From: RGIG5579 sp045580105
GTDB lineage: Bacteria; Bacillota; Clostridia; Oscillospirales; SIG627
Length of the DNA stretch: 50,085 nucleotides
Assembly: GCA_045580105.1 (NCBI GenBank)
Contig: JAZNNH010000036.1
Span: forward strand, 1-50,085
Direction of reading: 5' to 3'
Shown: in pieces, positions 9,125 through 17,296 of the stretch
Numbering within the stretch: position 1 is the first letter of the stretch
How the letters are laid out: each line of letters begins with the position of its first letter
Notes under the pieces: model-generated
Seen by the model: the letters and a program-made list of their open reading frames with translations, nothing else
Told to the model about the DNA's origin: nothing
Database searches by the model: none
Translations under genes and position numbers: made by a program

Positions 9125-10105
9125 GTGGCACAAAAACAAATCAAAAGAATCGGAGTTTTGACCTCCGGTGGGGACGCGCCCGGAATGAATGCCGCCATCC
9201 GTGCGGTGGTGCGCTCCGGTCTTCATCACGGGTTTGAGGTGTTTGGGATCCGTCGGGGCTATGAGGGGCTTTTGGACGGAGAAATTTCGGAATTGGACAA
9301 CCATTCCGTTTCCCATATCATCAGTCGCGGCGGCACGGTGCTTCTGACTGCCAGAAGCCGAGAGTTTTCTACTCCCGAGGGAGTGTCCAGAGGAAAAGCG
9401 ATGGCAGACATTTTCCGCTTGGATGCTTTGGTGATCATCGGAGGGGACGGATCCTTGCGCGGGGCGCTGGATTTACACCGAGCGGGTGTCCCCGTTGTGG
9501 GAATTCCGGCGACCATTGACAACGACGTTGCCTGCAGTGATTATACCATCGGGTACGACACGGCAATGAATACCGTAAAAGAGGCGATTGACCGCATCAA
9601 AGATACCGCCTATTCTCATGAGCGGTGCAGCGTGGTGGAAGTGATGGGGCGCAACGCCGGATACATTGCCCTCAACTGCGCCATTGCCGGCGGTGCGGAG
9701 GCGTGCCTGATCCCTGAGAAGAAATGTTCTGTCGACGAAAACGTGATCCAGCCGATCCTTTCCTGTCGCAACGCCGGAAAGAATCACTATATCGTCATCA
9801 ACGCAGAGGGCGTGGGCGGTACCTTGGAATTGGCAAAGCAGATTGAGAAAAAGACCGGTATCAGCACCACGATGACCATTTTGGGACATCAGCAAAGAGG
9901 AGGAAGTCCCACGGTGCGCGATCGCGTCGCAGCTTCCCTGATGGGGGTGAAAGCGACGGAGCTTTTGGCGCAAGGGATTTTTGGCAGAGTCATTGCCATA
10001 AAGGGTGAGGCGGTGGTGGATTATGAGATTCAAGAAGCGCTTTCCATGGAAAAGCACGTCGATGAAGGATTAATTCGCACGAGCGAAATTCTGTCTTTGT
10101 ATTGA
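9125..10105 (+). CDS. pfkA: ATP-dependent 6-phosphofructokinase
   Basis: Phosphorylates fructose 6-phosphate to fructose 1,6-bisphosphate, the committed step of glycolysis. It has 326 residues, normal for the bacterial PfkA group. Visible motifs are GGDAPGMNAAIRAVVR near the start (ATP binding), GGDGSLRGA, the catalytic PATIDND, MGRNAGYIA and QQRGGSPTVRDR. The start is a GTG at 9125 with AAGGAGG 7 nt upstream; the ATG at 9119 directly abuts that site and is unlikely to be used. It has its own promoter and terminator and so looks monocistronic, without the pyruvate kinase gene that often follows pfkA. Confidence 0.97.
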   Translation: MAQKQIKRIGVLTSGGDAPGMNAAIRAVVRSGLHHGFEVFGIRRGYEGLLDGEISELDNHSVSHIISRGGTVLLTARSREFSTPEGVSRGKAMADIFRLDALVIIGGDGSLRGALDLHRAGVPVVGIPATIDNDVACSDYTIGYDTAMNTVKEAIDRIKDTAYSHERCSVVEVMGRNAGYIALNCAIAGGAEACLIPEKKCSVDENVIQPILSCRNAGKNHYIVINAEGVGGTLELAKQIEKKTGISTTMTILGHQQRGGSPTVRDRVAASLMGVKATELLAQGIFGRVIAIKGEAVVDYEIQEALSMEKHVDEGLIRTSEILSLY

Positions 10106-10128
10106 TCCGGTTTTCAATCGCAAACAGC

Positions 10129-10165
10129 AGACGGCTTTTTTTGACAAAGAAAAACCGTCTTTTTT
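10129..10165 (+). terminator. Rho-independent terminator of pfkA
   Basis: Stem AGACGG/CCGTCT, extended by the T-run and A-run inside the arms, then TTTTT. It lies 24 nt after the pfkA stop. Confidence 0.8.
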
Positions 10166-10208
10166 GATTAAAAGCCGAATCTTTTAAGGAAGAGTATTGA
10201 AAAAACAC

Positions 10209-10238
10209 TTGATTTCGATTCGTTTGCTGTGATATACT
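10209..10238 (+). promoter_or_regulatory. Promoter of the sugar kinase / polysaccharide control operon
   Basis: TTGATT (10209-10214) and TATACT (10233-10238) with an 18-bp spacer. No other promoter was found before 17244, so it may drive all genes up to rlmA. Confidence 0.65.
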
Positions 10239-10320
10239 ATAACCAGTACTGCTTTAACTAATTTTAACCTTTTGTAACGGCATGATGGAGAGCGACGTTA
10301 CGAAAGGGATGAGGTATGTG

Positions 10321-11433
10321 ATGTACGACGATAAGAAAATTTCTAAAATTTTGAAATGTTTCGGTGTTGATTTCGATTCGTTTGGTGTCGAAACGTTTCA
10401 TAGCGGTCATATCAATTCCACTTTCAAGGTGGATATTCGTTGCAAAGGAAAAACCGATAGCTTTGTTTTGCAGCGAATCAATACTTACGTGTTCCCGGAT
10501 CCCGTGGGAATCATGAAAAATATTGACAAGGTGACCCGTCATATCCGTAACAAGCTGATTTACCAAGGAATCGATCCGCTGGGAAAGGTACTTGACTTTT
10601 TGAAGTGCCCGGACGGCACCAACTACTATTTTGAAGACAAGGACAATTTTTGGCGCGGGTATCGCTATATCCACAATACGATCACCTATGATCAGGCGGA
10701 GGATCCGGCGGTGCTTCACAGTGCCGGATATTCGTTCGGGCAGTTTCAGGAACAGCTTTGCGACTTTCCGATGGAAGAGCTGATCGATACCATGCCCAAT
10801 TTCCACAACACCCCCGTCAGAATGAAAAACTTTTTTACTGCCTGTGAGAAGGACGTTGCCGGAAGACGCCATCGGATCGAAAAGGAAATTCAAATTCTCA
10901 AGGAAAACGAAGGACTTTGGTCCCGGCTGGAAAAAGCCAAAGAAAACGGAACTCTTCCGCTTCGCGTGACCCACAACGATACCAAATACAACAACATTCT
11001 CATTGACAAAGACAGCGGCAAAGCCGTTTGCGTCATCGATTTGGATACGGTGACCCCCGGACTTTGTGCCTACGACTTCGGAGATGCCATTCGTTTTTCT
11101 GCCAATTTTGCAGCGGAAGACGAGCCGGATACCTCCAAGGTCGGCTTGAATTTGGAACTTTACGAGGCCTTTGCCTCCGGATTTATCACCTCTTGCCGTA
11201 AGTTCTGTACGCCGGAGGAGCTGGAAAGTCTTGCGATCGGCGCGGTGACGATGGCGTTCGAGCTGTCCGCCCGCTTCTTGGAAGATTATCTGAACGGAGA
11301 TAAATATTTTAAAGTGCGTCATCCCGAGCACAATTTGGAGCGCGGCAGAAGCCAGCTTGCTCTCGCTTTGGATATGAAGGAAAAAATCGAGAAGATGCAA
11401 CAGATCAATCGCCGTTGGGCGAATGCGAAATAA
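10321..11433 (+). CDS. NahK-like sugar 1-kinase (APH family phosphotransferase)
   Basis: A 370-residue kinase of the aminoglycoside/choline kinase fold. The catalytic loop is HNDTKYNN (from residue 218) and the metal-binding motif is IDLDT (from 239). The combination with VTPGLCAYDFGDAIRF resembles N-acetylhexosamine 1-kinase (NahK), which makes GlcNAc-1-P or GalNAc-1-P as a precursor for sugar nucleotides. The start at 10321 has GAGG at a suitable distance; in-frame ATGs at 10282, 10285 and 10309 are less well placed. The next gene begins 2 nt after the stop, so supply of sugar phosphate may be linked to envelope polysaccharide control. Substrate is inferred, not proven. Confidence 0.75.
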   Translation: MYDDKKISKILKCFGVDFDSFGVETFHSGHINSTFKVDIRCKGKTDSFVLQRINTYVFPDPVGIMKNIDKVTRHIRNKLIYQGIDPLGKVLDFLKCPDGTNYYFEDKDNFWRGYRYIHNTITYDQAEDPAVLHSAGYSFGQFQEQLCDFPMEELIDTMPNFHNTPVRMKNFFTACEKDVAGRRHRIEKEIQILKENEGLWSRLEKAKENGTLPLRVTHNDTKYNNILIDKDSGKAVCVIDLDTVTPGLCAYDFGDAIRFSANFAAEDEPDTSKVGLNLELYEAFASGFITSCRKFCTPEELESLAIGAVTMAFELSARFLEDYLNGDKYFKVRHPEHNLERGRSQLALALDMKEKIEKMQQINRRWANAK

Positions 11434-11435
11434 AA

Positions 11436-12161
11436 ATGAAAAGTAAGGATAAAGAAAGGGACCAAACCGTGGAAATAACGATTAAAGATTTGCTTACGTG
11501 GGTGATGAGGGGAATTGTGCTGATTCTGGTGACAGCCATTCTCTTTGGCTCCGTTGCATTTGTTTACACCAAATATTTTGTTGCGCCGACCTATGAGGCA
11601 GAAGTGAAGTTTTACGCCAGCAGTTCTGCGGAGAACAAAAACCAGTTGCTGGCAGAGTATTACCGTTCGGTTGCTCCGCAGTACATTGAGTTTTTAAACG
11701 TAACCGAATTTTATGAGATGCTTTCCAAGAAATTGCAGGAAGAAACAGAGCAGATTTTAACACCCAAACAGATCTCTTCTTGCATTCGCTTCTCTTCCAT
11801 CATTGCGGACACCTCTTCTTTCTTCGTGTTGGTGAAAACCACAGATGCGAATTTGACCTATCAGATTGCAAAAGCGATTGCAGAATTGGCACCGGAGCGC
11901 ATCAGCAATTTCGAAAACGTGGGCGCGCTGGAGGTTTTGAGCAATCCTCGGATGCCTGTTTCTCCCTCCGGACCCAGCTTATCTCGAAACGTTCTGCTCG
12001 GTGTGATTTTGGGCTTGGTTTTGTCTGCCGGCTTTGTCATCATCAAAGAAATTACCGATAACCGCATCCGGACAGCGGAGGAGATCGGAGAATTTTTCGG
12101 TCTTCCGGTCTTTGGCAGTGTGCCTGATTTTAGTGCCAACGAAAAGAAAGGAGGCAGATGA
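11436..12161 (+). CDS. Wzz/CpsC-type polysaccharide chain-length and kinase-activator membrane protein
   Basis: Membrane partner of the BY-kinase downstream; in this family it sets polysaccharide chain length and activates the kinase. It has 241 residues, with one membrane segment at about 24-46 and a second at about 190-212 that has the usual PxxP-like proline region (PRMPVSPSGPS) just before it. The start is uncertain: ATG 11436 has no good ribosome binding site, GTG 11469 sits behind AAAGGGA, and a TTG at 11415 is also in frame. The stop overlaps the ATG of cpsD (ATGA). Confidence 0.88.
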   Translation: MKSKDKERDQTVEITIKDLLTWVMRGIVLILVTAILFGSVAFVYTKYFVAPTYEAEVKFYASSSAENKNQLLAEYYRSVAPQYIEFLNVTEFYEMLSKKLQEETEQILTPKQISSCIRFSSIIADTSSFFVLVKTTDANLTYQIAKAIAELAPERISNFENVGALEVLSNPRMPVSPSGPSLSRNVLLGVILGLVLSAGFVIIKEITDNRIRTAEEIGEFFGLPVFGSVPDFSANEKKGGR

Positions 12162-12967
12162 AGATGAATCAAAAGAACTATCAGACTGCTTCCGGCAATG
12201 AATTTTCTGTTTTTGCTGCAAAAGAGGCATATCGCACCATTCGTACCAATTTGATGTTTTCGTTTGCAAAAAACGGCTGTAAAACGATTTTGTTTACCAG
12301 TTCGATCCAAGGAGAGGGAAAGACAACCACCTCAGTTAACGTGGCGTTCTCTCTTGCCCGCAGCAATAAAAAAGTGCTTCTCTTAGACTTGGACCTGAGA
12401 AGGCCGCGCGTTCATCGCTTTGTGAAAAAGCCCAATTCTCCCGGTCTGACCAACTATTTGAGCGGCTTTAACAGCTTGGAGGAAGTTTGTCACACGGACG
12501 TTCTTCCCAATCTGGACGTGATCTGCGCCGGAACCATTTCTCCCAATCCTGCCGAAATCGTCGCCAGTGAGGAAACGGAAAAATTGCTCAAGAGCATGAA
12601 AAAGAAATATGATTTTATCATTTTGGATACGCCCCCTGTGACCGTGGTTTCGGATTCTCTTTCCTTGATTCCCCAAACCGACGGTGTTGTGTTGGTGATC
12701 CGTCCCAATTACACGACACGCAAAGAAGCTCGGTCCGCCATTGATCAGATTCAGTTTGTGGGCGGAAAGATCTTGGGTGCCGTTGCCAATGCGGTGAATT
12801 TGGAAAAGAAACGCGGCAAAAAAACTTACGCGCGCTACGGATACAGCCGATACGGATATGGCTCGTACGGGGCCAATCCGGAAACGGTAAAAGAAAATAC
12901 CCAATCAAAACAAAACCCGGCCTCTGAAATCGAAGAACAGAAAGAGGAATCGGAATCAACGGAATAA
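12158..12967 (+). CDS. cpsD: CpsD/Wze-type bacterial tyrosine kinase (BY-kinase)
   Basis: An autophosphorylating tyrosine kinase that controls capsule or exopolysaccharide assembly together with CpsC. It has 269 residues. Walker A is QGEGKTTT (51-58), Walker A' is LLLDLDLRRP (74-83) and Walker B is FIILD (153-157). The C-terminus carries six tyrosines in YARYGYSRYGYGSYG (224-238), the phosphorylation cluster. AAAGGAGG precedes the start; ATG 12158 is only 3 nt from it and ATG 12164 is 9 nt away, so the second may be used. The gene is coupled to the upstream CpsC gene and followed 15 nt later by the phosphatase. Confidence 0.95.
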   Translation: MKMNQKNYQTASGNEFSVFAAKEAYRTIRTNLMFSFAKNGCKTILFTSSIQGEGKTTTSVNVAFSLARSNKKVLLLDLDLRRPRVHRFVKKPNSPGLTNYLSGFNSLEEVCHTDVLPNLDVICAGTISPNPAEIVASEETEKLLKSMKKKYDFIILDTPPVTVVSDSLSLIPQTDGVVLVIRPNYTTRKEARSAIDQIQFVGGKILGAVANAVNLEKKRGKKTYARYGYSRYGYGSYGANPETVKENTQSKQNPASEIEEQKEESESTE

Positions 12968-12982
12968 GCAACGGAGTAATCA

Positions 12983-13687
12983 GTGAGAACAGATATTCAC
13001 TCGCATCTTTTGCCCGGCATCGATGACGGGGCGGCAGACCTTGCTGCCAGCCGCCGCGGCTTGTCGGCATTGACCTCGGTGGGAATTACCCATCTTGCCC
13101 TGACCCCCCATTTTTATCCCATGCACACCTCTTTTTCTCATTTTTTGGAACGGCGGGAGGGGGCTTGGCAGAAGCTTCAAACCGTGCCGGAAGCAAAGAA
13201 TTTTGTCTTTTCTCTGGGTGCCGAGGTTTATTTTACGGAAAACCTTTTTAATCATCACGACCTTTCGTCCGTTTGTTACCGCGGAACCCGTCTGATGCTC
13301 ACGGAATTGGAAACAAAGGATCATTTTACTCCGGTTATGGAGAAAAATTTGATCTGCTTGATCGAAGATTACGGCATTACCCCCGTTCTTGCCCATATTG
13401 AACGGTATCCCTTTCTGCACGACCGCGGACTTCTTTCGGAATTAAGGCGCATGGGATGTATGTTCCAGCTGAATTTGGAATGTTTTTCCTCTTTCCTGTT
13501 TCGTAAAAAATGGATTGGCTTAGCAGAAACGTATGTGCCTGTTTTTTTGGGGCAGGACGTCCATCACCTTCCACTGACAGGAAAGAAACGGGAAGCAATT
13601 TTTGACGCATGGAAAAAAAATCGCGCGACCTTTCCCGCAAAGGCCGACGATTTGGCGCTCTCTTCTATTTTTAATCAAACGAAATAA
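12983..13687 (+). CDS. cpsB: CpsB/YwqE-type PHP-domain protein-tyrosine phosphatase
   Basis: A manganese-dependent phosphatase expected to dephosphorylate the tyrosine cluster of CpsD. It has 234 residues and begins with a GTG behind CGGAG. PHP metal ligands are visible: DIHSHLLPGIDDGA at residues 4-17, LTPHF, GAEVYF, LAHIERYP and a late GQDVHHL that replaces the more usual SDAH. With the preceding two genes it forms a complete regulatory triad. No glycosyltransferase, flippase or polymerase gene follows, so the polymer it controls is encoded elsewhere. Confidence 0.92.
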   Translation: MRTDIHSHLLPGIDDGAADLAASRRGLSALTSVGITHLALTPHFYPMHTSFSHFLERREGAWQKLQTVPEAKNFVFSLGAEVYFTENLFNHHDLSSVCYRGTRLMLTELETKDHFTPVMEKNLICLIEDYGITPVLAHIERYPFLHDRGLLSELRRMGCMFQLNLECFSSFLFRKKWIGLAETYVPVFLGQDVHHLPLTGKKREAIFDAWKKNRATFPAKADDLALSSIFNQTK

Positions 13688-13712
13688 CCCGATAAACGGA
13701 GGTATTTTTTAT

Positions 13713-14291
13713 ATGAAAAAAGCAATTGCAATTTTGCTTGCGATGATTTTGGTGGTCGCAACCGCATCATTTTGTGTCAGTGCCAGAAATCTGACCGCAG
13801 AAGAAAAGGATCTGATCGAATTGATCAAACAGAATACCGATCTTTTGGGAGAGGAAGAGAAAAACTCTGCCACCTTGATTGCAGAGGCGGAAAACTATCT
13901 GTGTTCCCGTCCCGATCCGTTGACCCCCGAGCAGATCGCGCAAATCAAAGGTGAGATTTCTGCCGCAAGAGCAAAGGTAGATGCTGAGAAGGCAGCCAAT
14001 TCGCAGGGCTCTTCCGAAAACGCCTCCAATCAGATGTCCACGGAAACCAAAAAGGAAGTGTTGAACCACATTGAAAACGCGGCTCAGTCGGTGGGCTGTA
14101 AGACCGTTGTGGATGCCAAGGGCACGCTGATCATCAAAGATGCGAAAACGGGCGAAGTGGTTGTAACGAATAACACCAATCTGGTGAAGGTGACCGGATT
14201 CGGTTTTGAGCGCGCGGCTGTTTTGGGGCTTTGTGCGCTGACCGTGCTTTGCGCCTGTTTTGCTGTAAGCAAAAAAGGCAACCTCATTTAA
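13713..14291 (+). CDS. Exported, C-terminally anchored protein of unknown function
   Basis: A 192-residue protein that I do not recognise. It has a signal peptide (1-24, MKKAIAILLAMILVV then SFCVSA), an extracellular part of about 140 residues rich in Glu, Ala and Lys (probably helical), a membrane segment at about 167-185 and a short positive tail KKGNLI. The order VKVTG (158-162), hydrophobic segment, positive tail has the shape of a cell-wall sorting signal, though the motif is not LPxTG. The next gene is a class D sortase starting 12 nt after the stop. GGAGG stands 10 nt before the start codon. It could be a sortase substrate or simply a bitopic membrane protein. Confidence 0.75.
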   Translation: MKKAIAILLAMILVVATASFCVSARNLTAEEKDLIELIKQNTDLLGEEEKNSATLIAEAENYLCSRPDPLTPEQIAQIKGEISAARAKVDAEKAANSQGSSENASNQMSTETKKEVLNHIENAAQSVGCKTVVDAKGTLIIKDAKTGEVVVTNNTNLVKVTGFGFERAAVLGLCALTVLCACFAVSKKGNLI

Positions 14292-14303
14292 TCGGTGTCA
14301 GCA

Positions 14304-14981
14304 ATGAAACGTTTGCAGAAAGCGATAAAGGCAGTGGCGTTAGCAATATCGCCGCTGTTTTTGTCTTTGATCGTAACACTTATCGTTTTGGTTTTTGTGA
14401 AAACGACTCTTTCGCCTTATTTGTCGGCCGTGAATCTGTTTTTGTTTGCCGAAGAACATACCGATTCCGATCGGGAATATGAGAATATTTTCGAGGGCTT
14501 TGAAGACAAAAACGAAACCGAAAAGGTGGAAACCATCGACGGTAATACCATTGTATACCCCAAGCGCGGCGCTTTGTATGCCAAGCTTGCCATCGAAAGC
14601 GTGGGGCTTATAACCGACGTGTATTTTGATGACTCGGATGCCGCACTCTCGCGCGGCGGGGTCGGTCAAAACTATAGCAGTAAAATTCCCGGTTACGGAA
14701 AACCCATTCTCATCAGCGGCCATAACAACGGGAAATTCAATGCACTCCAGCACGTCAAGGTGGGGGACGTGGTAACCATCACCACCAACTACGGCATCTA
14801 CGAATATCAAATTCGTGAATGTGTCGTCAAGGATAAAGACGATCCCGGTGCTGTGGATTTGACCAAGGATCAAGAGGAATTGACCCTCTATACTTGCTAT
14901 CCGTTTACGATGTTGGGCTTGACCCGCCAGCGCTATTTTGTCTATGCCGACAAAATTTCCGGTCCGGTGGTGTCTTACTGA
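14304..14981 (+). CDS. Class D sortase
   Basis: A transpeptidase anchored by an N-terminal membrane segment (about 10-32), 225 residues. Catalytic His140 is in SGHNNG, Cys198 in LYTCYP and Arg210 in TRQRYFVYA. The ISGHN and TLYTCYPF context is that of class D enzymes, which in other Firmicutes act on a few surface or sporulation proteins. ATG 14304 was chosen; a GTG at 14295 is equally possible, and neither has a clear ribosome binding site, so translation is probably coupled to the gene before. Its position directly after a candidate substrate is notable. Confidence 0.92.
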   Translation: MKRLQKAIKAVALAISPLFLSLIVTLIVLVFVKTTLSPYLSAVNLFLFAEEHTDSDREYENIFEGFEDKNETEKVETIDGNTIVYPKRGALYAKLAIESVGLITDVYFDDSDAALSRGGVGQNYSSKIPGYGKPILISGHNNGKFNALQHVKVGDVVTITTNYGIYEYQIRECVVKDKDDPGAVDLTKDQEELTLYTCYPFTMLGLTRQRYFVYADKISGPVVSY

Positions 14982-14994
14982 AAGGAGTGGCGTT

Positions 14995-15909
14995 GTGAAA
15001 CAGGAAACAATCGGAAAGAAAATACTCCGTCAGATCATCTCGTGGATCGTGGTGTTTCTGTTTTCGCTTTTGATCACGCTTGCCGCCGCCTTTTGGATGC
15101 TGGGAGATTTGGTGTCGGAAGCGTGCGTGATGAAAGTGGTGGACGAAATCGGCTATGAAGAGCTGGTTCGGGAAAATATCCAAGAGTCCTTCGAAAGCTT
15201 GTGTGAAACCAGTGGCGTTCCCGCGTCGTTGACAACGGCGTTTTTAGAGGAAGAAGTGACGCGAGAGGACATTCTTCTGCCTATTTTGCAGATGTTCACA
15301 CAAGAAACCTTGGAACCGGATACCGAAACGTGGAAAGAGGCGTTCTCTGCTCGTGTGGAACATTACGCACAGGGCCTGCGAGAATCGGGTGAACTTTCCG
15401 TTTCCGATGAAGATTGGGAAGCGATGAAAGCCGGTTTTCCGGAAATGGCAAATTATTTTGTAAAAGAAGTTCGCGCCTCGATTCGCTTAAGCGGTCTGTT
15501 CGCGCCCTTGGGCTCGGCTTTTTCCGTGGTTGCAGCCCTTTCCCCGTATCTGACGTGGGGAAGTATTGTCGGCGCTGCTTTTTGTGCGCTTCTGTTGCTT
15601 TTGATTTGGAAAAAGCGGGTGTGGTATTTTGCCTACGTGGGCATGACGGCATCCGGCATTTTGTTCCTTTTGCCCGCCTTGCTTTACCGCGCTCAAAATT
15701 ACGTGTCGCGTTTGGGAATCCAGCCGATCTACTTGAAACGCTTTTTGAGCGGGATCGTGGATCTCTTGGCACAGCGCTTTTTGCAAACCGGTACAATTTT
15801 CCTTGTCGTCGGCGCCGTTTTCGGGATTTTGGTGATCGTGCTGTCCTTGACGGGAGGAAAAAAGAAATCGGAAGCAAACTTGGAACAGAAAAAGGAGCAA
15901 GTATTATGA
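14995..15909 (+). CDS. Unknown multi-pass membrane protein
   Basis: A 304-residue protein that I do not recognise. The start is a GTG at 14995 with AAAGGAG 7 nt upstream. A first membrane segment lies at about 14-38, followed by a large acidic extracytoplasmic part (about 40-165), then three further hydrophobic segments between about 180 and 295 and a basic-acidic tail. The topology (one segment, big outer domain, three segments) is unusual for a transporter. The stop overlaps the next start as ATGA. Its place after the class D sortase suggests an envelope role, but no function can be given. Confidence 0.75.
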   Translation: MKQETIGKKILRQIISWIVVFLFSLLITLAAAFWMLGDLVSEACVMKVVDEIGYEELVRENIQESFESLCETSGVPASLTTAFLEEEVTREDILLPILQMFTQETLEPDTETWKEAFSARVEHYAQGLRESGELSVSDEDWEAMKAGFPEMANYFVKEVRASIRLSGLFAPLGSAFSVVAALSPYLTWGSIVGAAFCALLLLLIWKKRVWYFAYVGMTASGILFLLPALLYRAQNYVSRLGIQPIYLKRFLSGIVDLLAQRFLQTGTIFLVVGAVFGILVIVLSLTGGKKKSEANLEQKKEQVL

Positions 15910-16409
15910 TTCGTAGTTTTAAAGGAAAGATGCCTCGCGTGGCAGAGGGCGTTTTTTTGGCGGAAAACAGCACCGTGATCGGTGACGTGGAGCTGTCAGA
16001 GGGTGCCAATATTTGGTATGGCACCGTGCTTCGTGCAGACGAGGGCCCCATTGTGATCGGGAAAAACACCAACGTGCAGGATAACGCGACCGTCCATACG
16101 ACCAGTCAATTTCCCGTTGTGCTGGGGGACAACATCACCGTCGGTCATAATGCGGTCGTTCACGGATGCGTTGTCGGCGACGGTACGATGATCGGTATGG
16201 GCGCGGTGGTGCTCAACGGCGCGAAAATCGGAAAAAACTGTCTGATCGCCGCAGGCGCTCTGATCAAGGAGGGCGCGGAAATTCCCGACGGCTCTCTTTG
16301 CGTCGGCGTTCCGGCAAAGGTGATTCGCCAGATCGATGAGGAAACCAAAAAGGGAATTCTTGCCAACGCCGAAATGTACGTTTCGCTGGCAAAAGAGCAT
16401 CAGAGCTGA
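15906..16409 (+). CDS. Gamma-carbonic-anhydrase-like left-handed beta-helix protein
   Basis: A 167-residue protein of the YrdA/PaaY family. Hexapeptide repeats such as VIGDVEL, IVIGKN and VVLGDN build a trimeric beta-helix. The three zinc-binding histidines of gamma carbonic anhydrases are present (His64 in ATVHTT, His81 and His86 in TVGHNAVVHG), together with VLRAD for the usual VLRGD. Many family members show no measured carbonic anhydrase activity, so the reaction remains open. It overlaps the genes on both sides (ATGA before, TGATG after). Confidence 0.9.
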   Translation: MIRSFKGKMPRVAEGVFLAENSTVIGDVELSEGANIWYGTVLRADEGPIVIGKNTNVQDNATVHTTSQFPVVLGDNITVGHNAVVHGCVVGDGTMIGMGAVVLNGAKIGKNCLIAAGALIKEGAEIPDGSLCVGVPAKVIRQIDEETKKGILANAEMYVSLAKEHQS

Positions 16410-17221
16410 TGCTGCAATGTCCCATTTGCACCCTCGCACTGAAAGAGGAAGAAAAACGCTGCTTTTGTGAAAACGGACACTCCTTTGATCGGGCAAGGCA
16501 GGGGCATCTGAATTTGTTGATGGATTCTTCTCACCACGGTCACGGGGATGATCGGAAGATGCTTTCCGCCCGTCGGGCATTTTTGGATGCCGGTCATTAC
16601 CAAATGCTGTCGGATCGCATTTGCAAGATTCTTTGCGAGCGCTTTCCGTTCGAGGGCGTTCTTTTGGACGCGGGCTGCGGAGAAGGGTATTATACCAAGG
16701 CGATGTTCGATGCGCTGTCTGCGAGCGAGAAGCGGGCAGAGCTTTACGCATTTGATATTGCCAAAGACGCGGCACGGCTCACGTCCTCGCGCCTTTGCAA
16801 AAAAGGACACGTTTTTGTTGCCAGCACCTTTCACATTCCTATGTTCTCCGAGTGCGTGGATTTTGTAACCTCGCTCTTTGCTCCGTATTCGGAAGAGGAA
16901 TTTTTGCGCATTCTCAAGCCGGGCGCTCATTTGCTGCGCGCCGTGCCGCTGGAACATCATTTGTATGAATTGAAATGTGCGATCTATGACGAACCGAAAA
17001 AGAACGAAACTGCCGCTCAGATCGGGCCGGGCTTTCGGCTTTGCGGGGAAGAGCGGATTTCCGGAACGATTTTTTTGTCTTCGGGGGAAGAGATTCGCGC
17101 GCTTTTTGAAATGACCCCTTATGCACATAAGACGGCAAAAGAGGATATCGAAAAATTGGCGTTCTTGCAGACGCTGGAAACGCAAGTGGATTTCGGTATT
17201 TTGCTGTATGAAAAGCTCTGA
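16409..17221 (+). CDS. rlmA: 23S rRNA (guanine-N1) methyltransferase RlmA-type
   Basis: Methylates a guanine of 23S rRNA (G745/G748 region) using S-adenosylmethionine. It has 270 residues. The N-terminal zinc finger is seen as CPIC (Cys4, Cys7) and CFCENGHSFD (Cys18/20, His24). The methyltransferase motif I is LLDAGCGEGYYT near residue 88, and RLCKKGHVF plus FAPYSEEEFLRIL follow in the usual order. The start shares a base with the stop of the upstream gene. Members of this family in Gram-positives can affect tylosin or mycinamicin susceptibility. It is probably the last gene of the unit that starts at 10209. Confidence 0.92.
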   Translation: MLQCPICTLALKEEEKRCFCENGHSFDRARQGHLNLLMDSSHHGHGDDRKMLSARRAFLDAGHYQMLSDRICKILCERFPFEGVLLDAGCGEGYYTKAMFDALSASEKRAELYAFDIAKDAARLTSSRLCKKGHVFVASTFHIPMFSECVDFVTSLFAPYSEEEFLRILKPGAHLLRAVPLEHHLYELKCAIYDEPKKNETAAQIGPGFRLCGEERISGTIFLSSGEEIRALFEMTPYAHKTAKEDIEKLAFLQTLETQVDFGILLYEKL

Positions 17222-17243
17222 CGGGAAAGAGCGAAGAAAACCC

Positions 17244-17272
17244 TTGCAAACAGCTCCGTTTTGGGCTATACT
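17244..17272 (+). promoter_or_regulatory. Promoter of the LCP-family gene
   Basis: TTGCAA (17244-17249) and TATACT (17267-17272), 17-bp spacer, 24 bp before the start; AAAGGAGG follows. Confidence 0.7.
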
Positions 17273-17296
17273 ATAAAAAATAAAGGAGGAGGGAAT

